Counted from the stretch's first letter, positions 1 to 6,569 are shown. The stretch: 64,000 nucleotides of DNA from Pseudomonas capeferrum (GCF_013523055.1 NZ_JAAMQM010000001.1:310001-374000), one strand, 5' to 3'. A program made the numbers and translations. Notes: a model not told the origin generated them from the sequence alone.

Positions 1-13
1 GTAATCGGCGACG

Positions 14-45
14 AAAAAAAAAGACTGAAAAATCAGTCTTTTTTC
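14..45. terminator. Bidirectional-looking intrinsic terminator
   Basis: An 8-bp inverted repeat (AAGACTGA at 21-28, TCAGTCTT at 33-40) with a 4-base A loop is flanked by an A run on the left and a T run on the right. It could terminate transcription in either direction. The gene it serves lies outside the window or is the small minus-strand frame that follows. Confidence 0.6.
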
Positions 46-109
46 AAATTGGTGCGGGTCTTGGGCAAATCAGATTTCCCCGGGCGGCCTATTGGTAGCT
101 CGCCACAAA

Positions 110-337
110 CTAAAGCTCGAATGCCTGGCCAGTCCTTTCAGACCCCGCAGTAACCGCCTCGCACCAGTTCAGCATTGTCATAATCGTCATAGCAACCCCC
201 AGGTCAAATACAGCAATGAATGGAGCGATTGGAAGGTACAGCGTTACCAGATCGGCTAGGACGGCCAGGACTTCGGTTAGCTTTAGGTTGCAGTTCACTA
301 TGAACCCAACGCTGTAGGCATGCGACACAAGCCGCAA
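110..337 (-). CDS. Small putative membrane protein of the prophage region
   Basis: This 75-residue frame starts at TTG (335-337) with an AGGATG-like ribosome site about 12 bases upstream. Residues 18-55 are strongly hydrophobic and could form one or two membrane segments; the C-terminus is polar. I recognise no family. It is the only minus-strand candidate in the prophage segment and sits right after the terminator at the window start. It may be a small phage membrane protein or chance. Confidence 0.3.
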   Translation of the reverse strand: MRLVSHAYSVGFIVNCNLKLTEVLAVLADLVTLYLPIAPFIAVFDLGVAMTIMTMLNWCEAVTAGSERTGQAFEL

Positions 338-436
338 GCCAATATCCCATCCTACTCAACGACTAAATCTTCTTCAACCCAATTGCCACCATGCCGCATC
401 CGGCTACGGAGGGCGGCGCCTGCAATGGAGATTGCC

Positions 437-825
437 ATGAGCACGTTCGCCGTCTTCGGCATGACCGCCGATGTCGCCCTGGCCGAGGCCAGAAAGCGCA
501 CCAAGACCACCAAGCCAAACCCCAAGCCGGGCTGCCCCCCCCCCTGGAGCTAACGCCCACCGAGTGGAATGAAGCTGTCGAACAGCATGCCGCCAAGATC
601 ATGAGCAGTGACAAGGTGAAGCAGCTGAGTCATTTCTTCGACGCACCTCAGTACGCGCAGCAGTTCATCGATCTCGCCCGGAAAGCTGGCAACTGTCGCG
701 ACCTGCGGATCCGGGCGAAGTGCGTGGTCACCGATGCCAAGGGCAAGCCGGTACTCAATCCGAAAACGAAGATGCCAAAGATCGGCTGGACCGAGTACCG
801 GCCCGATGACGCGAAGGCCGCCTAA
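437..825 (+). pseudogene. Prophage protein with a frameshift in a run of ten C
   Basis: The natural start is ATG 437, with GGAG six to seven bases upstream, giving MSTFAVFGMTADVALAEARK and then a Lys/Pro-rich stretch. At 535-544 there is a run of ten C, after which this frame stops at TAA 551-553. One more C, or two fewer, would join it to the frame that continues LELTPTEWNEAVEQHA and ends at 825, a well-composed protein of about 129 residues. I know of similar small proteins in Pseudomonas prophages but cannot assign a function. The break may be an assembly error in the homopolymer, a true mutation, phase variation or programmed slippage. Confidence 0.6.
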
Positions 826-833
826 CCACGAAG

Positions 834-856
834 GACCCGGTCACCGGGTCGAGAGG
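834..856 (+). promoter_or_regulatory. Hairpin abutting a Shine-Dalgarno (copy 1)
   Basis: GACCCGG (834-840), TCA loop and CCGGGTC (844-850) form a 7-bp hairpin followed directly by GAGAGG, the ribosome site of the gene at 864. Three more prophage genes that are not translationally coupled have the same layout (2715, 4415, 4952). Confidence 0.55.
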
Positions 857-863
857 TATCCCT

Positions 864-1064
864 ATGTGCCAGATCCTCTACCGCGAAGGCCGTCAATGGG
901 CCCTCGACTCAATCAGAGCGCTGCGCGAACTGTCCGGAAAGGGCGATCGCTACCGCCAGCTCGTCAACTACCTGGAGCGCGGGACGGTTGGCCGGCCTGC
1001 AGCCTTCTGCAACGGGGTAAACGATGTCATTGCCGAGGTGAAGCGCCTCGGGGAGGCAGCATGA
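864..1064 (+). CDS. Small prophage protein, unknown function
   Basis: A 66-residue basic, mostly helical protein (begins MCQILYREGRQWALDSIRAL). GAGAGG lies 8-13 bases before the ATG, just after the 834-850 hairpin. It overlaps the next gene by ATGA, so the two are translationally coupled. No motif or family is recognised; the composition fits a small phage early-region protein. Confidence 0.6.
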   Translation: MCQILYREGRQWALDSIRALRELSGKGDRYRQLVNYLERGTVGRPAAFCNGVNDVIAEVKRLGEAA

Positions 1065-1264
1065 ATATCCAGCACCGAACCGTCGATGTGCCGCACCTCA
1101 ACATCGCCCAGAGCATCCGCCGGTCAAGCGACCCCTACCGGGCGTCAATTGCTTGCTTCACAAGCCGCGACGTGAGCGATACCCGCAAGACCTTCTACTT
1201 CGAAGATGGGAGCCGCCTGGCCTTCCAGATCACTTACACAGCTGTGGAGGATGGAACCGAATGA
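1061..1264 (+). CDS. Small prophage protein, unknown function
   Basis: A 67-residue protein (begins MNIQHRTVDVPHLNIAQSIR) whose ATG overlaps the stop of the gene before it (ATGA). Its own stop overlaps the next start in the same way. The C-terminal half (FYFEDGSRLAFQITYTAVED) looks like a beta-rich fold. No family is recognised. The unbroken chain of overlaps is the main support. Confidence 0.55.
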   Translation: MNIQHRTVDVPHLNIAQSIRRSSDPYRASIACFTSRDVSDTRKTFYFEDGSRLAFQITYTAVEDGTE

Positions 1265-1566
1265 GCAACAACGAAATGATCAGCGTGCCGCGTGAGCTCA
1301 CGCCCGAGATGCGCGAAGCATTCCACGAGGCGCACGATCGATACGAAGAAGGCATAGGCGAAAGTCCCGACAGCCAGTGGCGTGCGATGCTGCGAGCTGC
1401 ACCCAAGTCGACCGAGCAGCCTCAGGGCGATCCGGTGGCACTTCCTGAGCGCAAAGACCCCACCCAGTACTGGGTTGAGCCTGGCGGGGTTCATAAGGCG
1501 GAAGGCTGGAACGCCTGCCTTGACGAAATTGCCAAGCTTAACGAAGGGGAATCGCATGGCGAATAA
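1261..1566 (+). CDS. Prophage protein with a C-terminal W-rich segment
   Basis: A 101-residue protein that starts in an ATGA overlap. It is acidic and helical at the N-terminus (ELTPEMREAFHEAHDRYEEG), then has a linker with several Pro and Gln, and ends with YWVEPGGVHKAEGWNACLDE. N-termini of this type (SVPRELTPEMREAFHEA) are common in small proteins of gamma-proteobacterial phages. The function is unknown. Confidence 0.55.
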   Translation: MSNNEMISVPRELTPEMREAFHEAHDRYEEGIGESPDSQWRAMLRAAPKSTEQPQGDPVALPERKDPTQYWVEPGGVHKAEGWNACLDEIAKLNEGESHGE

Positions 1567-2014
1567 ATGCATTCAATTCCTCATGGGTGCTCCAGAAACA
1601 GATGACTGCGTGCTATGGCCTTTCGCCCTATCTGGGTATCGATATGGACAGATGTACTTCCAGGGGAAGCAGGCTCGCGCCCATCGAGTTCAGTTCTACC
1701 TGAATAATGGGTTCTACCCAGAGAACGTTATGCACCAGTGTGACAATACGAAGTGCGTGAACCCTAAGCACCTGAAAGCTGGAACCCGAGCACAGAACGC
1801 ATGCGACATGGCTGTAAAGGGGCGCGTTCACGGCCAGAAGGTAGCCCTCACCGACGAACAGGTCGCTGAGATTCGCGCATCCTACAGGTATCGAGTAGTT
1901 GGATGCCGTCAACTCGGAAAGAAATACGGCGTGAGCGATGAAACAATCAGGGACATCGTGACTGGCAAAAACAGAAAGGCAAAGGCCCCAGACTGGAGTG
2001 AAGCCAATGTGTGA
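1556..2014 (+). CDS. HNH endonuclease with C-terminal helix-turn-helix
   Basis: A 152-residue protein. The start at 1556 has GAAGGGGA seven bases upstream and lies 11 bases inside the previous gene. Residues about 35-85 carry an HNH-type nuclease core (H-R-V, then H-Q-C-D-N-T-K-C-V-N-P-K-H-L), with two Cys positioned as zinc ligands. Residues about 103-142 form a helix-turn-helix (LTDEQVAEIRASY then GVSDETIRDIVTG), like the DNA-binding tails of homing endonucleases. It may be a free-standing homing enzyme in the prophage or a phage nuclease. It is one of two HNH genes within 1.7 kb. Confidence 0.75.
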   Translation: MANKCIQFLMGAPETDDCVLWPFALSGYRYGQMYFQGKQARAHRVQFYLNNGFYPENVMHQCDNTKCVNPKHLKAGTRAQNACDMAVKGRVHGQKVALTDEQVAEIRASYRYRVVGCRQLGKKYGVSDETIRDIVTGKNRKAKAPDWSEANV

Positions 2015-2615
2015 TCAAAAATGCACCCACGCCGATCCTGGCGAGGTTGAGCGCATCGAAAACGAGCGTGCCGAGCAGTGGCGGTTGAGGCGTGACGCAG
2101 AGGCTGACCGCGACACGAAGGCCGCAGTTGTCGCTGAGCTGACCGCTCAGATGGCCGAGGCTGAGCGGCTGCACAATAGGCACGTCAAGTCGCTGGAAGC
2201 ACTGAACCAGCAAACTGAAAAGCAGCGTGACCACTGGATCGCTGAATGCAGGACCCTGCGAGCCCAGCTGGCCGAGCGCGATGTGCTGCTGCGTGAAACC
2301 GACGAGCTCATGTACATCATGACCGGGCACGACAGTCATGCTCGGCTCGTCCATCGGTACGGAGAAAAGTGGTGGGATGCCATCGACAAACTTCGTGGGA
2401 AGGCCAATGGCGTTCTATCCGCCAGCGCAGAGCCGAGCGCGCCGGTTGAGCAGGATGAGCGCGCTGACTTCGAAAGGACGTTCAAGAAGCGTTACCCGAA
2501 TGCCGTGCATACGTTCGAACTTGAGCGCGGACCTAAAGGGCAGTACCTGGTGCAGCCTGCAAAGACCGAGTGGGATGGTTGGCAGGCCCGCGCCGCCCTG
2601 GCCCGCAATCCATGA
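2007..2615 (+). CDS. Coiled-coil prophage protein
   Basis: A 202-residue protein. ATG 2007 is preferred over GTG 1998; either overlaps the HNH gene. Residues about 15-100 are a long charged coiled coil rich in Glu, Arg, Gln and Ala. The C-terminal 60 residues hold FERTFKKRYPNAVHTFEL and a WDGWQARAAL tail. I have seen such tails at the end of many phage early proteins, where they may mediate a shared interaction; that is a recollection, not a search. The exact role is unknown. An ATGA overlap couples it to the next micro-ORF. Confidence 0.65.
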   Translation: MCDQKCTHADPGEVERIENERAEQWRLRRDAEADRDTKAAVVAELTAQMAEAERLHNRHVKSLEALNQQTEKQRDHWIAECRTLRAQLAERDVLLRETDELMYIMTGHDSHARLVHRYGEKWWDAIDKLRGKANGVLSASAEPSAPVEQDERADFERTFKKRYPNAVHTFELERGPKGQYLVQPAKTEWDGWQARAALARNP

Positions 2616-2683
2616 TCTGCACCTGCCCATCCGGCGACGGCTCCCTGCGCTGGCCCTGCCCGGTGCATCCGCCTAAGCGCTGA
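2612..2683 (+). CDS. Cys-rich micro-protein (23 residues)
   Basis: A 23-codon frame starts in an ATGA overlap with the coiled-coil gene. It begins MICTCPSGDGSLRWPCPVHP and contains C-x-C and P-C-P-x-H, a possible minimal zinc-binding knuckle. Near-identical tiny frames occur at equivalent places in other Pseudomonas phages as I recall them. The coupling and the Cys/His pattern support it; the short length limits confidence. Confidence 0.5.
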   Translation: MICTCPSGDGSLRWPCPVHPPKR

Positions 2684-2696
2684 ATCTGCTGTAACC

Positions 2697-2737
2697 CCTC
2701 TCCCCTCTATTCACTGCCGCGATATGGCGGCAAGGAG
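2697..2737 (+). promoter_or_regulatory. Intergenic cassette: C/T-rich tract plus hairpin plus Shine-Dalgarno (copy 2)
   Basis: CCTCTCCCCTCTATTCACT (from 2697) is followed by TGCCGC (2715-2720), a GATATG loop and GCGGCA (2727-2732), then AAGGAG (2732-2737), the ribosome site of the gene at 2748. The C/T tract recurs almost unchanged at 4383. The hairpin plus Shine-Dalgarno arrangement recurs at 834, 4415 and 4952. Confidence 0.55.
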
Positions 2738-2747
2738 TCGTGCGCAC

Positions 2748-3272
2748 ATGGATTCCAAAGACCTAACCCAGGCACTCCTCAAGAAAGTCGTAACGTACGA
2801 CCCTGAAACCGGATTTTTCCACCTGATCAAGTACCGTGGTCGAAGGTCCTGCTCTTTCACTCCAGACGGCTACGTTAGGGTCTCAGTGTACCGCCAGAAA
2901 CGGCTTGCCCACCGGCTGGCGTTTCTCTACATGACTGGTAGCTGGCCACCGATCGGCATCCACGTTGACCACATCAACGGAAATCCAGGTGACAACCGAT
3001 GGGAAAACCTCAGGCTCCTCACTCCAAAGGAAAACCAGGCCTGCAAGAGACCGCCCAGTGTTGAGCGAGTCGGCCGAGGCGTAAGCGGTGTCAGCGGGGT
3101 GTACTGGGATGGCCGGAAGAACCGCTGGTACGTCCAGGTCCGGCGCCAGAACAAAATCCACTACGGCGGTTACCACGAACACATTGAAGAGGCCCAGGCA
3201 GATGCCCTGGCAATCAAAGAACGCCTGAAGGCAGAGCTTACACCCATCTCTGTCGGAGGAATTACCGCATGA
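2748..3272 (+). CDS. HNH endonuclease with AP2 DNA-binding domain
   Basis: A 174-residue protein. ATG 2748 is chosen because AAGGAG lies 10 bases upstream; an earlier in-frame start (2724) has none. Residues about 55-100 are a classic HNH core: HRLAFLYMTG, then HVDHINGNPGDNRWENLRLL. Residues about 115-160 are an AP2-like domain (GVSGVYWDGRKNRWYVQV). HNH plus AP2 is the usual layout of phage free-standing homing endonucleases. It belongs to a different HNH subfamily from the gene at 1556. Confidence 0.85.
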   Translation: MDSKDLTQALLKKVVTYDPETGFFHLIKYRGRRSCSFTPDGYVRVSVYRQKRLAHRLAFLYMTGSWPPIGIHVDHINGNPGDNRWENLRLLTPKENQACKRPPSVERVGRGVSGVSGVYWDGRKNRWYVQVRRQNKIHYGGYHEHIEEAQADALAIKERLKAELTPISVGGITA

Positions 3273-3544
3273 CCCGCCTCGCCCTCTGCCTCCTGCTGCT
3301 GGCCACCGGCGCCAATGCTAGTGCTGAACAGCTGAGTAAATACATACAGGTGACTCGCGACGATAAGCGGGGAGTCACCTGCTACACGATCAACACCGGA
3401 TACGTTGGCGGAATCAGCTGCATCCCCGACAGCCAACTCCAGGCCGGCAACGAGCGCCAGCTCTCTCCGCACGAACAGCAAGACAACCAACCTACACCCG
3501 CACTGGCGCCTGGGCGCTGGATTGATGAGAGGTATGAGCTGTGA
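3269..3544 (+). CDS. Small exported prophage protein
   Basis: A 91-residue protein with a clear signal peptide (MTRLALCLLLLATGANASA, cleavage after ASA). The mature part is about 70 residues with two Cys (VTCYTIN and GISCIP) that could form a disulfide in the periplasm. It starts in an ATGA overlap with the HNH gene, and its stop overlaps the next GTG start. No family is recognised. A secreted phage moron protein is possible. Confidence 0.6.
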   Translation: MTRLALCLLLLATGANASAEQLSKYIQVTRDDKRGVTCYTINTGYVGGISCIPDSQLQAGNERQLSPHEQQDNQPTPALAPGRWIDERYEL

Positions 3545-3789
3545 CGAAAGCATTGGAATATGGGAAAGACCTGTGGCTGCTGCTGTCCCCGACCTTCGAC
3601 GAGGCTACAAGGCTTGATAGGTTCGGCGGTTATCGTGAAAAGGGCCAAGTATACGCTGGCTTCATTGCTGCAGCTGCCGGGACGATGTGCGCCGATATCG
3701 GCACCGAAGCAACACGCGCAGTACTTGAGGCCACAGCTCAGGGGCTTCCAGAGATTGATCGAGGCACACTGAGGGCGGTGAAGCCATGA
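3541..3789 (+). CDS. Small prophage protein, unknown function
   Basis: An 82-residue protein starting at GTG 3541 in a GTGA overlap with the preceding stop. It begins with the sequence MTKALEYGKDLWLLLSPTFD and has an Ala/Gly-rich amphipathic middle (YAGFIAAAAGTMCADIGTEA). No family is recognised. It is coupled to a 20-codon frame downstream by another ATGA overlap. Confidence 0.55.
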   Translation: MTKALEYGKDLWLLLSPTFDEATRLDRFGGYREKGQVYAGFIAAAAGTMCADIGTEATRAVLEATAQGLPEIDRGTLRAVKP

Positions 3790-3848
3790 CCGACCTGATT
3801 GAAGTGAAGACAGATACCGTCCATGTGCCGAAGGAGCTGATGCCATGA
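3786..3848 (+). CDS. Micro-ORF of 20 codons
   Basis: A 20-residue frame (MTDLIEVKTDTVHVPKELMP) starts in an ATGA overlap with the gene before it and ends in an ATGA overlap with the gene after it. It could be a true micro-protein or only a translational relay between its neighbours. The double overlap is the sole evidence. Confidence 0.4.
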   Translation: MTDLIEVKTDTVHVPKELMP

Positions 3849-4219
3849 GCAGGCTCGCTGTTCACATGTATGAGTGGGACGGCGGCACCGAGGCCGATCA
3901 GGATCCGCCAGAGGATGTGCATTGCGGTACCGATGGCGTGATGGACGACGATCAGCTCACCAACGACTGGCGCTACGTTACCTGCAAGCGCTGCCTCAAG
4001 ATCCGCGAAAAAGAACTGGCCCGGCGGGCGGCCGAGGAGCGCGACCAGAAGGTGGCTCTGTTCGATGAGGCCCAGGCAATCACCATCAAGCTTGGCCACC
4101 CCAATATCTCGACCGCCATCAAGACATTGATCCGGGAGCGTGACCAGCTCAAGGCCGAGAACAATCGGCTGCGCGAAGATCGCGACGGCCTGTTGGAAGC
4201 CGGAGGGCACCTCCTATGA
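3845..4219 (+). CDS. Prophage protein with zinc-knuckle-like Cys pair and coiled coil
   Basis: A 124-residue protein. The N-terminal half is acidic and carries HCGTDG and CKRCLKIREKE, a Cys/His set that could bind zinc. The C-terminal 70 residues are helical, ending in a coiled coil (RERDQLKAENNRLREDRDGL). Its ATG overlaps the preceding micro-ORF stop, and its end overlaps another micro-ORF start at 4216. The function is unknown. Confidence 0.6.
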   Translation: MSRLAVHMYEWDGGTEADQDPPEDVHCGTDGVMDDDQLTNDWRYVTCKRCLKIREKELARRAAEERDQKVALFDEAQAITIKLGHPNISTAIKTLIRERDQLKAENNRLREDRDGLLEAGGHLL

Positions 4220-4266
4220 TCGCCCTCGCCTACATGGCCTATCTGATCTACAGGGGGCCGCGATGA
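4216..4266 (+). CDS. Micro-ORF of 16 codons, hydrophobic
   Basis: A 16-residue frame (MIALAYMAYLIYRGPR) between two ATGA overlaps. The sequence is hydrophobic with a basic end, like a tiny membrane peptide. It may be a real micro-protein or a coupling relay into the 37-residue frame at 4263. Confidence 0.35.
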   Translation: MIALAYMAYLIYRGPR

Positions 4267-4376
4267 AGACCGCCCGAACCGCTCTGCTCGTCGGCTTCTG
4301 CGCCGGCTTCGGATTCATGGTGTCTCAAGATTTCTGGTGGCTCATTACTGGCTGGCTGAGCATCTGCCGCGGCTAG
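4263..4376 (+). CDS. Small membrane protein of 37 residues
   Basis: A 37-residue frame that starts in an ATGA overlap with the micro-ORF. Its middle (ALLVGFCAGFGFMVSQDFWW) could be one transmembrane helix with a short basic N-terminus, giving an N-in orientation. No family is recognised. It closes the first run of coupled prophage genes before the intergenic cassette at 4383. Confidence 0.4.
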   Translation: MKTARTALLVGFCAGFGFMVSQDFWWLITGWLSICRG

Positions 4377-4382
4377 CACACG

Positions 4383-4437
4383 CCTCTCCCTCTATCGCTT
4401 CACTACAACTCAAGCCCGCCGACATGCGCGGGTGAGG
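4383..4437 (+). promoter_or_regulatory. Intergenic cassette: C/T-rich tract plus hairpin plus Shine-Dalgarno (copy 3)
   Basis: CCTCTCCCTCTATCGCTTC (from 4383) resembles the tract at 2697. CCCGC (4415-4419) and GCGGG (4428-4432) form a hairpin, followed at once by TGAGG, the ribosome site of the gene at 4445. Confidence 0.5.
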
Positions 4438-4444
4438 ATGACCT

Positions 4445-4942
4445 ATGTCTGCAATAAACCGGTTCCACGATGTCGCCAACGACGCGCTGGTGAAGATCAG
4501 CAGTCATCTCAAGCCGGAAGCCAAGCTTGCCCTGGTGATTTACATCCCCGGCGAGCCAGAGCAAGACATTGTCCTGAAAGAGGGCAGCACCAGCGTCGAC
4601 GAGATTGTGAGCACGTTGCGCCGACGCGCCGGCCTTAGTATCGACGGCAACAACATTTACAAGGACCTGATCTGCGATGCCGCCGTGGGCGCCATGGTGT
4701 GCGGCAAGCAGGACGGCAACCCACCACCAGTTGGGCACTGGGGGCAGCGCTTCTGGGATATCGGCCGGGCCGAGGGTGAGCTCCAAGATGAGCTGATCCA
4801 CGCGCTGCGCCTGGCGCGTAAAGAGCTGGACGCCTGCCAGCGTGTCATCCACTACGCCGGCGGCTTCGATCCTGCCTACGTCAACGATGCCCAGGCCGCC
4901 CTCAAGGTCGCCGATACGGCACTCGATAAGGTTCCCGCCTAA
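4445..4942 (+). CDS. Prophage protein, unknown function
   Basis: A 165-residue soluble protein (begins MSAINRFHDVANDALVKISS). The first 75 residues look like an alpha/beta fold (KLALVIYIPGEPEQDIVLKE). The last 60 are helical (EGELQDELIHALRLARKELD). GAGG sits 7 bases upstream, right after the hairpin at 4415-4432. No motif or family is recognised. It is not coupled to a neighbour. Confidence 0.6.
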   Translation: MSAINRFHDVANDALVKISSHLKPEAKLALVIYIPGEPEQDIVLKEGSTSVDEIVSTLRRRAGLSIDGNNIYKDLICDAAVGAMVCGKQDGNPPPVGHWGQRFWDIGRAEGELQDELIHALRLARKELDACQRVIHYAGGFDPAYVNDAQAALKVADTALDKVPA

Positions 4943-4951
4943 CACCAAGCT

Positions 4952-4972
4952 GCCGCCGCCGGCGGCGTGGAG
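4952..4972 (+). promoter_or_regulatory. Hairpin abutting a Shine-Dalgarno (copy 4)
   Basis: GCCGCC (4952-4957) and GGCGGC (4961-4966) form a very GC-rich hairpin followed directly by GTGGAG, the ribosome site of the Xis-like gene at 4979. This is the fourth case of the arrangement in the prophage segment. Confidence 0.5.
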
Positions 4973-4978
4973 ATCATC

Positions 4979-5191
4979 ATGAAGAAAGAACTGATCAAGA
5001 TCAGCGAGTTCCAGCGTCGAAAGTGGGGAGAGAATGGTACGCCGTTGTGCTCCCAGGCAATCCGCAACTACCTGCGAGACCGCAAACTGCCAGGCGAGCG
5101 CATCGGCAATATCTGGTACGTTGACTGGGCCGCCTACCAACGGACCACCGGGAACGCACTGGTCGACATGGTGCTGAAAGGAGCTGCGTGA
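4979..5191 (+). CDS. Excisionase-like DNA-binding protein
   Basis: A 70-residue protein. ATG 4979 is chosen over GTG 4967 because GGAG lies 6-7 bases upstream. It has a winged-helix excisionase pattern: ISEFQRRKWGENG, then SQAIRNYLRDRKLPGERIGN and IWYVDWAAYQ. It lies directly upstream of the integrase with a 4-base overlap, the usual place for Xis. Its likely role is to bend the att site and favour excision. Identification is by pattern and position. Confidence 0.75.
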   Translation: MKKELIKISEFQRRKWGENGTPLCSQAIRNYLRDRKLPGERIGNIWYVDWAAYQRTTGNALVDMVLKGAA

Positions 5192-6297
5192 TGGTTCCTC
5201 GACCAAGGAACAAAGCCAACAAAGGCTTGCCCATAAATCTGTACTTCGATGCGCGCCGGGGCACCTACCGCTACCGGCGCCCCACGGACGGAAAGTGGTT
5301 TCAGTTTGGTGCCGATCGAGGCAAAGCGATCGACGCTGCATGCCAGCTGAATACCACCTTCCTCCGGGGCGGCGACCTGGTAGCCATAGTCCTCGGGGAG
5401 ACGTCTGTTACCGTTTCCGAATTCCTCGATACCTATGAGAAAGACGTGCTCCCACCGCGGGAGTTGGCCAAGGCTACGCTCGATCTCTACGCGGTCAGGT
5501 TCAAGCAGGTCAGAGCCGTTCTCGGTGACCGCCCGCTTGACCAGGTGACGATCAGGATGGTTGCAGAGTTTCTGGAGCCGCTCACCGCCCGCGCCAGCAA
5601 CCAGGCCCGGGCGATCCTGATCGATGTGTTCAACCACGCGGCGGCCAAAGGCCTGTGCCCAGACAACCCTGCCGCCAGCACCATCCCCAAGATCGAGAAG
5701 AAGCAGCGCAAGCGCCACACCGTGGAAGGGCTCAAGGCTATTCGGGAAAAGTCACCGCGCTGGCTGCAAAACGCGATCGATCTCGCGTTGATCACTGCGC
5801 AGCGGCGCGGAGACATCCTGGACATGAAGTTTGAGGATGCGCGGGACGGGTTTCTGTACGTGGTGCAGAACAAAACGGAGAAGGCATCGGATGCCGGCTG
5901 GCTGAAGATCAAGATTACCGACCAGCTCAATGACGTGCTGGCCCGGTGTCGAGACGACATCCTCTCGCCCTACCTGGTGCACAGGCGGCCGGAGCGGAAG
6001 AAGAAACGCAAAGGGAAAGATCACTGGACGAAGGTGGACGAGCGCTTTCTCACGCGTGCCTTCAAAGATGCGAGGGATGCCGCTCGCTGTTACATCGACC
6101 TCAAAGAGGAGGAAATGCCAGGGTTTCATGAGGTGCGCGCCCTCTCCCTTCACCTCTACAAACGGGCAGGGAAAGACGGCCAGAAGATTGCCGGACATAC
6201 CACTGAAGGCATGACCAGAAACTACCAGAAGGGACATGAAGAAGTGATCTGGTCCGAGGTGGAAGCGGACCTAGATATCGGCGATATCGCCGGATAG
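5188..6297 (+). CDS. int: Tyrosine recombinase (phage integrase)
   Basis: A 369-residue integrase of the lambda type. It starts at GTG 5188 or ATG 5191, overlapping the Xis-like gene. Residues about 15-60 form an arm-type DNA-binding domain (NLYFDARRGTYRYRRPTDGK), 70-155 a SAM-like core-binding domain, and 175-360 the catalytic domain. Catalytic residues are Arg206/207 (AQRRGDIL), Lys229, His314 and Arg317 (HEVR), His337 (GHTTEG) and nucleophile Tyr346. It runs toward the 3' end of tRNA-Pro, the presumed attachment site, with its stop only about 90 bases away. All catalytic residues are present, so it may be active. Confidence 0.95.
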   Translation: MMVPRPRNKANKGLPINLYFDARRGTYRYRRPTDGKWFQFGADRGKAIDAACQLNTTFLRGGDLVAIVLGETSVTVSEFLDTYEKDVLPPRELAKATLDLYAVRFKQVRAVLGDRPLDQVTIRMVAEFLEPLTARASNQARAILIDVFNHAAAKGLCPDNPAASTIPKIEKKQRKRHTVEGLKAIREKSPRWLQNAIDLALITAQRRGDILDMKFEDARDGFLYVVQNKTEKASDAGWLKIKITDQLNDVLARCRDDILSPYLVHRRPERKKKRKGKDHWTKVDERFLTRAFKDARDAARCYIDLKEEEMPGFHEVRALSLHLYKRAGKDGQKIAGHTTEGMTRNYQKGHEEVIWSEVEADLDIGDIAG

Positions 6298-6327
6298 TTT
6301 TGCGCGGGTTTTGCGCATGTTTTGCGC
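6298..6327. repeat. Three phased TTTTGCGC repeats, candidate integrase arm sites
   Basis: TTTTGCGC occurs at 6298-6305, 6309-6316 and 6320-6327, spaced exactly 11 bp apart, about one helical turn. The repeats lie between the int stop codon and tRNA-Pro, where arm-type sites of a tRNA-targeting integrase are expected. The role is inferred from spacing and position only. Confidence 0.45.
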
Positions 6328-6337
6328 ACGCACAAAA

Positions 6338-6360
6338 AAGCCGGTTTAGATAACCGGCTT
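6338..6360 (-). terminator. Terminator of the tRNA-Pro transcript
   Basis: AAGCCGGTT (6338-6346) and AACCGGCTT (6352-6360) form a 9-bp stem with a 5-base loop. Read on the minus strand it is followed by TTTTTTG. It therefore ends minus-strand transcription coming through tRNA-Pro. Integration has placed it between the integrase and the tRNA. Confidence 0.8.
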
Positions 6361-6387
6361 AAGTGTCTGATTTTACTCAGGAATATA

Positions 6388-6464
6388 TGGTCGGGACGGA
6401 GTGATTCGAACACTCGACCCCTTGCACCCCATGCAAGTGCGCTACCGGGCTGCGCTACGCCCCG
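6388..6464 (-). tRNA. tRNA-Pro(GGG), probable prophage attachment site
   Basis: A 77-base cloverleaf including an encoded CCA. Acceptor CGGGGCG pairs with CGTCCCG; the anticodon loop is ATGGGGT within the stem CTTGC/GCAAG, so the anticodon is GGG. The T-loop is TTCGAAT. The 3' end faces the integrase gene, the usual layout when an element has integrated into a tRNA and rebuilt its 3' half. It lies downstream of ihfA and the MerR gene. Confidence 0.95.
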
Positions 6465-6569
6465 ACTGGGCTTGAAGCATGTTCCCAATGCTGCCGAGAA
6501 CGATGAAGAATGTACCCTAACCTTTTGATAGATGGAAGCTTTTTTTCAAAAAAACTTCCATTCGTCGGC

